Part shown: positions 1 through 7,285 of the stretch, piece by piece
Layout of the letters: each line of letters starts with the position of its first letter
Position numbering within the stretch: the first letter of the stretch is position 1
NCBI GenBank assembly: GCA_027071355.1
Contig: JALSUJ010000337.1
Coordinates: forward strand, 1 to 64,000
Origin: Gammaproteobacteria bacterium
GTDB lineage: Bacteria > Pseudomonadota > Gammaproteobacteria > GRL18
DNA: 64,000 nt
Reading direction: 5' to 3'
Program-made: the position numbers and the translations under genes
The notes under the pieces: generated by a model
What the model was told of the DNA's origin: nothing
The model's database searches: none
Seen by the model: the letters and a program-made list of their open reading frames with translations, nothing else

Positions 1-1315
1 AGGTATTCCGGTTGTTATAGCAATAACCATCTTCCATCATGATCTGCGGCATGGCTCGCCACAGTAAATAGAAAATGTCATCCGCATAACCGCCCATCAA
101 AGTTCCGGTCAGTAAAATGGTTTTTTTAACCAGAGAGGCTAAAACCCCCATTGCCTGACCTTGTGCAGAACCCTGATTTTTATACTCATGTGCCTCATCA
201 ACCAGAAGGTTAGAAAAATAACCCGTAGGAAGATAGCGTTTAATGAACTCAGTCGGCTGATAACCGCCTTGTCCAAAACCAAACTCCAGTTTGGCTAATG
301 CCCGCTCAATGCGCCGTGCCTGGTTATCTGAAAAAACCAGTTCCCCGTTTTCATCCATAAGATTAACGAATTCATAGATGTTATCGGACAGCATATTGCC
401 AAGCAGTTCATCACCAAAGCAGGCCAGCAGCTTTTCGGCTGATTTTGGTCCAATGGTTGGCAGTTGCTGCATGGCCTGACTGATCAGCTCCCGGCGTGAC
501 TTCTGCCGGTTATTTTTTCTGATCAAAGACCATAAAGACGAACCACAATGATGGCAGTTTTGTTGTACTTTCTGTGAAAAAGCAGAAAAGGCAATACGAT
601 CACCCTCATCATCAACCACAAACGTGCCGCAATCCGGGCAGGCCGCATATTCATAAGTACGGATCAGCGTTTTTTTGCATTGCGGATCGCTCTGGTTCTG
701 AGCAATACGCACATGATGTTTTCTGGCAACCACACTGCTTTGCCAGTTAAACCCCATACGCATACGCACCCGACCAATGACATAGAACTCAACAACATCA
801 TCCTCATCATTATCCGCTTTACCCAGGGCATCACGAATAGCCAGTAACCGAGCCAGGGTGTCCGGCCCGTTTAATACCCAGACACGGGCATCAGGTACCG
901 TTTCCATGATCTCTCTTCGCCATTTATAAACCAGATGGGGAGGGGAGATCACCAATGTCCGTTTATAACCTTCTGCATCCAGTATGGCTGCGGTTACAAT
1001 CGACATCAGGGTCTTACCAGTCCCCATTTCACCATTGATCACTGCGGCTTTATGACCTTTATCAATCAGCAAATGTGAAACTGACTGGATCAGATCACGC
1101 TGGGCATCAAAAGGTGAACGCAGCATGGTATCCATCAGGATTTCTCTGGACTCATTAGGCGTTCCATCAAAAACCGGTGGGTTTTGATCCTGGACAGCCT
1201 GCATCAGGCCGCTTCCAAAATCGTTAATAAAATCAGTTAATGTAATAACCGATTCATTTTGAAAACCTTCCTCAGACTGAGGTTGATTTTCCAGTATTTC
1301 AGCAGTATTATTCAT
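1..1315 (-). CDS. SNF2/DEAD-like helicase of ICE type (3' end cut by window edge)
   Basis: The frame is open from the ATG at 1315 to the window edge, giving the first 438 residues; the C-terminus lies outside. A Walker A motif (NGEMGTGKT) is near residue 95, followed by helicase Ia-like sequence (LVISPPHLVYKWRREI). A Walker B of DEAH type (LLVDEAHEY) lies near residue 395 and an LLTGT motif III follows. Between them is a zinc-ribbon-like insert with two CxxC pairs (CPDCG, CHHCG). This is the N-terminal RecA lobe of a superfamily 2 helicase of the kind found in ICE accessory regions; its role there is unknown. It is the last gene of the operon that starts near 2.2 kb. The start is fixed by AAGGAG eight bases upstream and by its own start-site hairpin pair. 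Confidence 0.85.
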   Translation of the reverse strand, partial: MNNTAEILENQPQSEEGFQNESVITLTDFINDFGSGLMQAVQDQNPPVFDGTPNESREILMDTMLRSPFDAQRDLIQSVSHLLIDKGHKAAVINGEMGTGKTLMSIVTAAILDAEGYKRTLVISPPHLVYKWRREIMETVPDARVWVLNGPDTLARLLAIRDALGKADNDEDDVVEFYVIGRVRMRMGFNWQSSVVARKHHVRIAQNQSDPQCKKTLIRTYEYAACPDCGTFVVDDEGDRIAFSAFSQKVQQNCHHCGSSLWSLIRKNNRQKSRRELISQAMQQLPTIGPKSAEKLLACFGDELLGNMLSDNIYEFVNLMDENGELVFSDNQARRIERALAKLEFGFGQGGYQPTEFIKRYLPTGYFSNLLVDEAHEYKNQGSAQGQAMGVLASLVKKTILLTGTLMGGYADDIFYLLWRAMPQIMMEDGYCYNNRNT

Positions 1316-1380
1316 ATTGCATCTCCTTGATTGGGAGACACACTGACCCAACCGGGAAAGTGTATTTCCCAGTCTGGGTT
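1316..1380 (-). promoter_or_regulatory. start-site RNA switch of the helicase gene
   Basis: Read as RNA, a hairpin with arms ACCCAGACTGGGAAA and TTTCCCGGTTGGGT is followed by AGTGTGTCTCCC and then the Shine-Dalgarno AAGGAGATGC. TCTCC can pair with GGAGA and hide the Shine-Dalgarno. The same segment can instead pair with GGGAAATACACT in the upstream hairpin. This is one member of the repeated switch family. Confidence 0.7.
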
Positions 1381-1407
1381 TTAATTTCAGTTACCGTGGC
1401 AAAGTCC

Positions 1408-1608
1408 ATGCTTCATCACAATAACCACCTACGTTTAACACCAAAAGAACAAAAACAACTGACCGGTCTAACCGGGAGTGATCCCTCTTTTATCAAGAGT
1501 AAATCCCAGCTCAATCAGTTTGTTCAATCTCATTTAGTGAATTATCCCGGCAGAAGTGCCGAAGAAAAACTTCTCAGAAAACTACTTGAGTCATTTCTTA
1601 TTCATTGA
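1408..1608 (+). CDS. possible small protein on the opposite strand
   Basis: A 66-residue frame with protein-like, hydrophilic composition (LTPKEQKQL, PGRSAEEKLLRKLLE) fills the gap between two minus-strand genes, where the minus strand has no open frame. It overlaps the 3' end of the convergent gene by 18 bases. No clear ribosome binding site precedes ATG 1408 and I do not recognise the protein. It may be chance coding. Confidence 0.3.
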   Translation: MLHHNNHLRLTPKEQKQLTGLTGSDPSFIKSKSQLNQFVQSHLVNYPGRSAEEKLLRKLLESFLIH

Positions 1609-1776
1609 TTCGAGCGTGTTTAATGCCCGAACATAAATATAAGAAAGTTCATCACGAAGTTCTGTATTATCATCCAGATGCTGCTTGATAAATTCAGCAT
1701 AATCCGGATCATCGGCCAGTTCTTTAAGCTGTCTTTGACAGCGAACCAACCAGTTAAGGTCAATTAGATTAACCAT
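1591..1776 (-). CDS. small ICE accessory protein, paralogue of its neighbour
   Basis: A 61-residue acidic protein starting MVNLIDLNWLVRC. The next gene upstream starts MINLIELQWMSRC, so the two are paralogues. The start at ATG 1776 is chosen because AGGAG sits ten bases upstream and the open frame beyond it is only leader sequence. It is the second gene of the operon headed by the leader at 2.2 kb and has its own start-site hairpins. Function unknown. Confidence 0.65.
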   Translation of the reverse strand: MVNLIDLNWLVRCQRQLKELADDPDYAEFIKQHLDDNTELRDELSYIYVRALNTLESMNKK

Positions 1777-1845
1777 AAAGGATCTCCTGAGCAGGAGACA
1801 TACAGAACCCCAAAACAGGGAAGTGTATATCCCTGTTTTGGGGTT
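1777..1845 (-). promoter_or_regulatory. start-site RNA switch
   Basis: A perfect hairpin with arms AACCCCAAAACAGGGA and TCCCTGTTTTGGGGTT is followed by a second perfect hairpin, TCTCCTGCTCAGGAGA, whose 3' arm is the Shine-Dalgarno. The pre-Shine-Dalgarno segment TGTATGTCTCC is also largely complementary to GGGATATACA in the first hairpin, giving mutually exclusive folds. Confidence 0.75.
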
Positions 1846-1856
1846 AAAAGAACAAC

Positions 1857-2036
1857 TCAAAGAACGTGAGTCAGATGTTTTGTCGCCATCACATATAAAT
1901 AAGGATAACGACTGATTAAAGCCGGATAGTGGTTAAACATATCCTGGGCTTTCAATGCCATAATGCTGGCACCATTATTACGATCCGGATGAGTCAGACA
2001 TCGGCTCATCCACTGCAGCTCTATCAGGTTTATCAT
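1857..2036 (-). CDS. small ICE accessory protein, first gene of its operon
   Basis: A 59-residue protein starting MINLIELQWMSRC, paralogous to the 61-residue protein encoded just downstream. ATG 2036 is preferred over two upstream ATGs because GGAGATGCCA places the Shine-Dalgarno at normal distance and because of the alignment with the paralogue. It follows the pseudoknotted leader at 2.2 kb and heads the operon leading to the helicase. Function unknown. Confidence 0.65.
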   Translation of the reverse strand: MINLIELQWMSRCLTHPDRNNGASIMALKAQDMFNHYPALISRYPYLYVMATKHLTHVL

Positions 2037-2254
2037 TGGCATCTCCATTAAAAAAACAGGAAATACTCCCTGCCGGGAACATTCCCTGCAGGGTAAAACA
2101 AACCATTCGTAACTTACTCAATAGGTTCAATATCAAGCGTCTGTGATTTCAAGTTACACGCACAGACTGTTTAAAGGCGTTGCTAAAGAAGTAGCAACCA
2201 CTTTCAAATCAGCTTTCTGAATAATTCACTATTAAGGTAAATTATTTAGAAAGC
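2037..2254 (-). promoter_or_regulatory. operon leader RNA, copy A: pseudoknot plus start-site switch
   Basis: Hairpin I is GTTGCTA/TAGCAAC (2179-2198). Hairpin II is GTCTGTG/CACAGAC (2139-2167). The loop of II contains GTAACTT, which pairs perfectly with AAGTTAC at 2109-2115, forming a pseudoknot. A long hairpin (2211-2254, GCTTTCTAAATAATT with AATTATTCAGAAAGC) precedes hairpin I. The usual CCCTGC...GCAGGG-type hairpin (2067-2094) and a Shine-Dalgarno-pairing segment follow. Confidence 0.75.
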
Positions 2255-2257
2255 CTG

Positions 2258-2283
2258 CCCCACAAGAAGTGGGGTAGGGTATT
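2258..2283 (-). promoter_or_regulatory. GC hairpin with TACCCTACCC motif upstream of leader A
   Basis: CCCCACTTCTTGTGGGG forms a hairpin next to TACCCTACCCC. The motif CCCTACCC also lies upstream of two other leaders (near 5690 and 7005), so it may be part of the operon promoters; the hairpin may instead end transcription from the preceding operon. Confidence 0.4.
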
Positions 2284-2345
2284 CCATAGGTATTAAATCG
2301 CTTCCAGTTCAACCGGACTCCCATTGGGTGAATTTAATAATAGAT

Positions 2346-2771
2346 TTAGGCGATATTTACAGCATCAATCACCAGGCATAATGCATCATTTTCATTGTAT
2401 GTAAAATTCAGTTTAAACAAGGCCAGTTCAGGTTCTGCTATAGACTGAAATTTACGCACAATAATGCTGCTATTAAAATAAAGCTCTTTTTCAGGAAGCT
2501 CATTTTTATTGATTTCAATAAGATTCAGAGCATTCAATAAGATCTGATCCTCTCTCTCATGTTGTGATTGTTGAACATTAAAAAATTCATTTTCACCATC
2601 ATTCCATACGATATAGCGTTTCCAGACATAAATGGTAACATACACATTCAAATCACTGGCTAAACCCAGAAATTGAGCGGAATGAGTAACCTCTATAAAT
2701 TGTTTGCTTTGTATGACTTCCAGTTGCATTTTTTTTGGTTCACCATCACTTGTATTGTTAAAAAAGCTCAT
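2346..2771 (-). CDS. hypothetical ICE accessory protein
   Basis: A 141-residue soluble protein with no signal peptide or membrane segment and no motif I recognise. ATG 2771 is preferred over the ATG six bases upstream, because the latter overlaps the Shine-Dalgarno GGAGATG. It is the last gene of the operon beginning at 5.43 kb, after the methyltransferase, and has its own near-perfect start-site switch. Confidence 0.65.
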   Translation of the reverse strand: MSFFNNTSDGEPKKMQLEVIQSKQFIEVTHSAQFLGLASDLNVYVTIYVWKRYIVWNDGENEFFNVQQSQHEREDQILLNALNLIEINKNELPEKELYFNSSIIVRKFQSIAEPELALFKLNFTYNENDALCLVIDAVNIA

Positions 2772-2835
2772 TTGCATCTCCTTTTTTTAAAAAAAAGGGA
2801 TACACACCCTGTTGGGATGTGTATCCCAACAGGGT
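2772..2835 (-). promoter_or_regulatory. start-site RNA switch, clearest example
   Basis: The hairpin ACCCTGTTGGGAT/ATCCCAACAGGGT is perfect. GGGATACACA in its 5' arm and loop is exactly complementary over ten bases to TGTGTATCCC downstream. That downstream segment, with its T run, can alternatively pair with AAAAAAAGGAGATGC containing the Shine-Dalgarno. The folds exclude each other. Confidence 0.8.
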
Positions 2836-2896
2836 TAAAAAATACCTGCTCAATTTACTGAGTCTCTGACTTTCAAGGTATTAACAGAAATAATAA

Positions 2897-4300
2897 TCAG
2901 ACAACATCCATTAGTTTATTGCCACAATTAAATGTACTGGGATCAATACTGAGCAGGGATTTTCCAATCGCCTGACCCAATGTTTTAACCAGTTTATAAA
3001 TAACAGATTGTCCTAAAATCTCATGAGCCGTTCTTTGACTTAAATCCGACACCAGATATTCAGGTATAGTTTTAAGCCTGGCATGTTCATTAACTGTAAA
3101 CTGCCTGAGTAAATTAGGATCAGAAGGGTGTAGTAGTTTTGGTTCAGTGGATCGAACCTTACTGTAACCACGACCAATAACTGGAGTTGAAACAGAAGAT
3201 TTATCAACTATCTGCATTTTAAATGAGTGGCCTTTGGCTTTATCATTTATCTGCTTTTGTTTTAAACCTTTCATTTCTGACCACATTGGACTGTCACCAG
3301 GTATATCATCCAGGATTTCTGCTACACACGAAACACCCGTTACCGGCTTATCCATAAGATCCCAGTCAAACTCAAGACCTTGTGTGGGACAGATCATAAA
3401 CATGCGTTCCCTGTTCTCCAGTGCACCATAGTGGCGACCATTAAGAACACGAACCGCATTGTCTGTCTGATAACCCCAGCCCTGAAGTACATCCAGGATC
3501 ACATATAAAGACACCGTATTGGCATACTGCTTTACATTTTCCAGGATCACAATGGCTGGATTGATCCGCTGAATATGAGACAGAAAACTATAAAACAGAC
3601 GACCAGCAGATCCATGTTGCTCTGCGAAAGCCAGTTTGTTTTTAGCACGACCGGCAAGACTGGCACCAGTACAAGGCAAACCTGCCTCGTATAAAACCAC
3701 CGAACTTAATAAGGCCGTTTCTACCTCATCCATAGAACCTTCGATAGCCAGGCTTCCAGCTGACCAGATGGGACTGTTTCGCATGGAAGATTCCAGGTAT
3801 TTATGCTCTTTTTCAATGGCAAATAACAGATCACCTCTAAATCCAGCATCTGACAGGCCATCATGGATTGCAGTGGACATAATGCCACCACCATGAGCAT
3901 TACTGCCAATAGTTACAACACGCTGGGAAATCGCCTGTTTTATGGCTTGCAGCCGTTGTGCGATCAGCTTGTCTATTGGATGATAAGTGATCACAATTAG
4001 TCCGTTGATATAAAATGTAATTCTGGCACGTTCAAAATGACCAAAAAAATCAGTAATGGCCTGGTTGATAATATCAACTAAAGGCTGAACCACCATGGCA
4101 TTACGTTGTTTTTTTCTGGATACTTTAAATGTACCTGAATCATCCAATACCAATCTTATTTGATCAGTATCCACTTCCACTTTAAAAGCAGCACCGATAT
4201 TGAAACCGGCATCCTCTAAACTCTGTCCTTGTAACCAGAGTCGCTTTCTGGATTTATGCAAACCTATCTTACGATAGGCCACATACAATTGATTATTCAT
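2897..4300 (-). CDS. SymE-like domain fused to C5-cytosine DNA methyltransferase
   Basis: This 467-residue protein would transfer a methyl group from SAM to cytosine in DNA. Residues about 1-60 (SRKRLWLQGQSLEDAGF, then GAAFKVEV) resemble the SymE/AbrB-fold toxin-like domain. The rest has C5-methyltransferase motifs: GLPCTGAS with the catalytic Cys near residue 210, LENVKQY (ENV motif) near 255, and a C-terminal LRQFTVNEHARLKTIP block. Such fusions occur in ICEs; self-modification against host restriction or gene control are plausible roles, and the target is unknown. It lies between two unknown proteins in one operon and has its own start-site switch. No cognate endonuclease is nearby. Confidence 0.85.
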   Translation of the reverse strand: MNNQLYVAYRKIGLHKSRKRLWLQGQSLEDAGFNIGAAFKVEVDTDQIRLVLDDSGTFKVSRKKQRNAMVVQPLVDIINQAITDFFGHFERARITFYINGLIVITYHPIDKLIAQRLQAIKQAISQRVVTIGSNAHGGGIMSTAIHDGLSDAGFRGDLLFAIEKEHKYLESSMRNSPIWSAGSLAIEGSMDEVETALLSSVVLYEAGLPCTGASLAGRAKNKLAFAEQHGSAGRLFYSFLSHIQRINPAIVILENVKQYANTVSLYVILDVLQGWGYQTDNAVRVLNGRHYGALENRERMFMICPTQGLEFDWDLMDKPVTGVSCVAEILDDIPGDSPMWSEMKGLKQKQINDKAKGHSFKMQIVDKSSVSTPVIGRGYSKVRSTEPKLLHPSDPNLLRQFTVNEHARLKTIPEYLVSDLSQRTAHEILGQSVIYKLVKTLGQAIGKSLLSIDPSTFNCGNKLMDVV

Positions 4301-4374
4301 TTTTTATCTCCTGATAATACAAACCAGAAGATCAGCTTACCCATAACAGGAAAGCCGATCCCTGTTTGGGTAAG
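4301..4374 (-). promoter_or_regulatory. start-site RNA switch of the methyltransferase gene
   Basis: The hairpin CTTACCCAAACAGG/CCTGTTATGGGTAAG is followed by AAGCTGATCTTCT. That segment can pair with the Shine-Dalgarno AGGAGAT or with GGGATCGGCTT in the hairpin. The pairing partners differ from other copies but remain complementary. Confidence 0.7.
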
Positions 4375-4388
4375 TTAAATGAGGTGAA

Positions 4389-5429
4389 CTATGCCACCTG
4401 GTTATTTTCCTCAAGCTGTTTTTTAAAAAAGCCTAAAGTATTTGGTTTAAAATGAAGATCCAGCTCCACATTATTTTCTATTAGCTCGGCAATAGAGATA
4501 TAGCCATACTCAGGAAAGCCCATATTGGCCACGCCATAAGCCTGGTTTTGTTCAGCCAGCATATCCTTTTCAGAAATATACCAGTCAAACCCACCGTAAA
4601 AATAATGCAGATAAGCGATTGCATCTTCACCCTTATCTTCCTGCCCACCTGTTTGAGGCATGGATTGGATAAGTTGCGTCGTTTCAACCAGCTGATCAAT
4701 AAAATATTGACCTTCTTCACCACAAGTAGCTTCCAGCATAAAATTAAGCTGCCTTTCACCCATAAACGCCTGTAAATATTTTGCTGCTTTACGGGCATCC
4801 TGTAATGAATTTGGCGATGGTTCCGCTACTTGTAGGATCTCAGGTTTACTCTCACCCTCTTTAAGGGTCAGAATACCGTCCTTAATGGCGCTTTCCATAA
4901 GATCCTCAACATCACTGCGGATTAGATCCAGCTTAATGGCATGAATGGCTTCACCAGTTAAATAACGCAACCAACCCTGTTCTTCAAAGGTTTTTAAAAC
5001 GTATTTTTTCCAGTGATCAAGCAAGGGTAAATGACAGGCTTCTTTGATGATTTCCCAGGTATCCGGCTGTTCTTCTTTATCACGATAAATTAACAGGGCC
5101 TTGTTGTTTAAACTGTCAGGCTTATCAGCTAATTTGTCGTAAATAAATACATGAGACAGGGAACCGAATATTTTGGACTGAGCACGACCATTAACTTTGG
5201 TCAGTTCCTCAATATCAGGAATATCAACATAAACCGTTTGATCAGTATCGAGGTTTTCAAGATGAATTTCTCGTAAACCTTGTTCTGATTTAGGCAGGGT
5301 CAATCGGGCAAAAAATTCCTGCAAGGCAGTATCTCTTCCCCAGACCGATAAAAAGATCAGTTTGGACTGATCCAGTAAAAACGCATCAACGTAGAGATCA
5401 GCGATCTCATCTATTTTATAAAGGTTCAT
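4389..5429 (-). CDS. hypothetical ICE protein with DUF2958-like C-terminus
   Basis: A 346-residue soluble protein, first gene of the operon led by leader B. The last 80 residues (AIAYLHYFYGGFDWYISEKD, then GYISIAELIENNVELDLHF) resemble DUF2958, a small domain common on mobile elements, but I call this only tentatively. The N-terminal 250 residues are unrecognised. The start at 5429 is set by AAGGAGATGCT just upstream. Confidence 0.7.
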   Translation of the reverse strand: MNLYKIDEIADLYVDAFLLDQSKLIFLSVWGRDTALQEFFARLTLPKSEQGLREIHLENLDTDQTVYVDIPDIEELTKVNGRAQSKIFGSLSHVFIYDKLADKPDSLNNKALLIYRDKEEQPDTWEIIKEACHLPLLDHWKKYVLKTFEEQGWLRYLTGEAIHAIKLDLIRSDVEDLMESAIKDGILTLKEGESKPEILQVAEPSPNSLQDARKAAKYLQAFMGERQLNFMLEATCGEEGQYFIDQLVETTQLIQSMPQTGGQEDKGEDAIAYLHYFYGGFDWYISEKDMLAEQNQAYGVANMGFPEYGYISIAELIENNVELDLHFKPNTLGFFKKQLEENNQVA

Positions 5430-5636
5430 AGCATCTCCTTAACATAATAAAAAAGGAATGCCTAAACCCATTTGTTGGGAATAAACATCCCAACTGGGTT
5501 AAAAAACAAGAAAAAACCAATGATGGCCAGACAGCATTTCATTTTCTCAAACTGTCTTTAAGGGCGCAGAATAACTCTGCAGTAAAAAAACGGGTTATGT
5601 AATAACCTTAAAATAATTAAGAATATTACATAACCA
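5430..5636 (-). promoter_or_regulatory. operon leader RNA, copy B
   Basis: Hairpin I is GCAGAGTTATTCTGC (5566-5580). Hairpin II is GACAG/CTGTC (5530-5556), whose loop AGAAAA can pair with TTTTCT at 5509-5514. A long hairpin precedes it (5591-5636, GGTTATGTAATA with TTATTACATAACC). The start-site hairpin AACCCAGTTGGGA/TCCCAACAAATGGGTT and a Shine-Dalgarno-pairing segment (GGCATTCCTT) follow. Confidence 0.7.
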
Positions 5637-5657
5637 GACTTAACAGGGTAAAAATAA

Positions 5658-5698
5658 CCCCTTCTGATCCATTTTTTGGATCAGAAAAGGGTAGGGCA
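5658..5698 (-). promoter_or_regulatory. hairpin and TGCCCTACCC motif upstream of leader B
   Basis: CTGATCC/GGATCAG forms a strong hairpin directly after TGCCCTACCC. The same motif lies upstream of leaders A and C. It could be part of the promoter, or a terminator of the preceding operon; the sequence does not decide. Confidence 0.4.
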
Positions 5699-5709
5699 AC
5701 AAATATTGA

Positions 5710-5889
5710 TCAGGAGGCTGGAACCAGCTCCCAGTTGATTTCCAGAGTACAGATACGTTTTTCAATAAACTGTTTCAGTGTATCTTTATCGTTCTGCTCG
5801 GAAGAATGATTAAATAAAATAACCGCTTTATGCAGTTGCTGGCAGTTAGCGGAAATCTCTGTTTGAGTAAATGTTTGTAAAGTATTCAT
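5710..5889 (-). CDS. small ICE protein (QLHKAV motif)
   Basis: A 59-residue protein containing QLHKAVILFN. The first gene of the same operon (46 residues, at 6.7 kb) has QLHEAVKLFN, so they are probable paralogues flanking another paralogous pair. The Shine-Dalgarno is weak (AGAGGA). Last gene of the operon headed by leader C. Function unknown. Confidence 0.6.
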   Translation of the reverse strand: MNTLQTFTQTEISANCQQLHKAVILFNHSSEQNDKDTLKQFIEKRICTLEINWELVPAS

Positions 5890-5994
5890 GATCGGATCCT
5901 CTAATAATTAAATTAATGTTACAAAGTCCCCTAAACAGCCTTATAGCTTTATAAAAATCCAAAGCTGCTTAGGTGGACCCTGCAACAGGATCCG
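5890..5994 (-). promoter_or_regulatory. atypical hairpins before a small gene
   Basis: Two inverted repeats, GGATCCTGTTGCAGGGTCC and CCTAAGCAGC/GGCTGTTTAGG, precede the gene. GGATCC recurs in the Shine-Dalgarno region (AGAGGATCC), so pairing with the first repeat is possible. This is a divergent or degenerate member of the switch family. Confidence 0.4.
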
Positions 5995-6007
5995 TCAGTT
6001 TTAAAAA

Positions 6008-6199
6008 TTAAGTTTTAATATAAACCAGGGCAATTTGAGCAGCCACTCCAAGAATAACGGTTCCGATCCAGAACCATTTTTGCCATTGCCAATGGTTTTC
6101 CTGCTCAACCCGATGTTTAATTTGTGAATAGAGATCCACTTTATTTAACTCCTCAATTTTTAAATCAGTAATATCATCAATATTTACAGATTTTGACAT
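6008..6199 (-). CDS. small membrane protein, tandem paralogue 2
   Basis: A 63-residue protein: a conserved soluble N-terminus (MSKSVNIDDITDLKIEEL) and one C-terminal membrane helix (about residues 43-62). It is nearly identical over the first 35 residues to the 69-residue protein encoded upstream, and the DNA is also close, so the duplication looks fairly recent. Function unknown. Confidence 0.65.
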   Translation of the reverse strand: MSKSVNIDDITDLKIEELNKVDLYSQIKHRVEQENHWQWQKWFWIGTVILGVAAQIALVYIKT

Positions 6200-6282
6200 C
6201 TTGTTACATATCCTCCATTTTGATAATTAAAAGGGGATATGCAAATATCCATCAGGGATTTGTATATCCCCGTCGGGTTTCG
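6200..6282 (-). promoter_or_regulatory. start-site RNA switch with altered Shine-Dalgarno partner
   Basis: GGGGATATACAAAT in the first hairpin is complementary, apart from one base, to ATTTGCATATCCCC downstream. That segment also pairs with GGATATG of the Shine-Dalgarno region. Here the common GGAGATG is GGAGGATATG and the partner has changed with it. Confidence 0.75.
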
Positions 6283-6309
6283 TCCAGTTACGGACTTATT
6301 TATGTTAAA

Positions 6310-6519
6310 TTACTTAAAATAGAGAGCAGCAACGCCCAGTATGGCAGTTATGACTATAGTTCCCAGCCAGTACCATTTCTGGTTTTCCATTGATCGCCGT
6401 TGAGCTTCCCAATGGTTTTCCTGCTCAACCCGATGTCTTATTTGTGAATAGAGATCCACTTTATTAAGCTCCTCGATTTTTAAATCAGTAATATCATCAA
6501 TATTTACAGATTTTGACAT
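6310..6519 (-). CDS. small membrane protein, tandem paralogue 1
   Basis: A 69-residue protein with a soluble N-terminus (MSKSVNIDDITDLKIEEL) and one C-terminal membrane helix (about 49-68). ATG 6519 is chosen because the homologous neighbour starts at the same residue; the longer frame is leader sequence. It differs from the neighbour by a short insert before the helix. Confidence 0.65.
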   Translation of the reverse strand: MSKSVNIDDITDLKIEELNKVDLYSQIRHRVEQENHWEAQRRSMENQKWYWLGTIVITAILGVAALYFK

Positions 6520-6598
6520 TTTATTGCATACTCCCAATTTTAGAATTAAAAAAGGAATGCAATCAACCGCCGGGATGATAAAACATCCCAGCGGATTC
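6520..6598 (-). promoter_or_regulatory. start-site RNA switch
   Basis: The hairpin CCGCTGGGATG/CATCCCGGCGG is followed by TTGCATTCC, which can pair with the Shine-Dalgarno region GGAGTATGCAA, or with GGGATG of the hairpin. TTGCAT/ATGCAA is a pair not seen in other copies. Confidence 0.7.
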
Positions 6599-6604
6599 AG
6601 GGTA

Positions 6605-6745
6605 TTACACAACTTTCAGTGCAATTTCCCCCAGTTTTTTCTTAATGGCCACCTCAATATCAATGGCAAGTTTCTCTTTTTCCGGATTACCTGCAGGCAA
6701 ACGGTTAAAAAGTTTTACAGCTTCGTGTAATTGTGAATTACTCAT
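6605..6745 (-). CDS. small ICE protein, first gene of its operon
   Basis: A 46-residue protein (MSNSQLHEAVKLFNRL at the start, lysine-rich C-terminus) preceded by GGAGATGCAATT. It resembles the 59-residue protein at the far end of the same operon. No function can be assigned. Confidence 0.6.
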   Translation of the reverse strand: MSNSQLHEAVKLFNRLPAGNPEKEKLAIDIEVAIKKKLGEIALKVV

Positions 6746-6970
6746 AATTGCATCTCCAAAAAAAGGGATGCATTCAATAACCCATTGGGATCATTAAAAG
6801 CATCCCAATGGGTAAATTCATCCAAACGAATGGACGAACAGTTAATTGATCAGAAATAAACTGATCGCACAAGAGAAATAAGCCGATATGACTTGCTGTT
6901 TGAGTTTTCTAATTAAAGAAAACTTTCTCTCACAACAGCTAAAAGGCGCAACTAAACTGAAGTTGCCACA
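6746..6970 (-). promoter_or_regulatory. operon leader RNA, copy C
   Basis: Hairpin I is GCAACT/AGTTGC (6948-6966). Hairpin II is GCTGTT/AACAGC (6895-6939), whose large loop contains AGAGAAA, an exact partner of TTTCTCT at 6872-6878. A GATCAG/CTGATC hairpin lies between. The start-site hairpin ACCCATTGGGAT/ATCCCAATGGGT is perfect, and GCATCCC can pair with GGAGATGC or with GGGATGC in that hairpin. Confidence 0.78.
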
Positions 6971-6975
6971 GTGAA

Positions 6976-7246
6976 AATCATTTTTTTATAAAGTTCTGGA
7001 GCAGGGTAGGGCATAAAGCACAGTGATACCTGACAAAAGTTTGTAAAAAAAGGACTGACGTATAGGATTGAACCAGAGGCCCTATATTAATATAGCTCTA
7101 GGACAGTAAATAAACTGATTAAGATAGATTAAGTAGAATAGATAATATAAAGACAAGTCGAAAAAAACGTATGGCCTATTGCACGACTCTGCACATACAT
7201 CTTAAAAATATCAAAAAAAAAGCTAACTTTCAAGTAAATAACAGAA
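6976..7246. other. intergenic stretch with promoter-like motif
   Basis: No gene is visible. On the minus strand TGCCCTACCC near 7004-7013 precedes leader C, as it does leaders A and B. The remainder is AT-rich and contains CCTATATTAATATAGCTCTAGG-like partial dyads. The promoter for the operon beginning at 6.75 kb should lie here. Confidence 0.4.
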
Positions 7247-7276
7247 AATAGCCCAAGAATTACAACTCAGGCTATT
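7247..7276 (-). terminator. stem-loop after the 156-residue gene
   Basis: AATAGCC and GGCTATT pair around a 16-base loop just after the stop at 7286 and are followed on the minus strand by TTTTC. Likely the transcription end of the operon headed by leader D. Confidence 0.55.
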
Positions 7277-7285
7277 CCACAAAAA

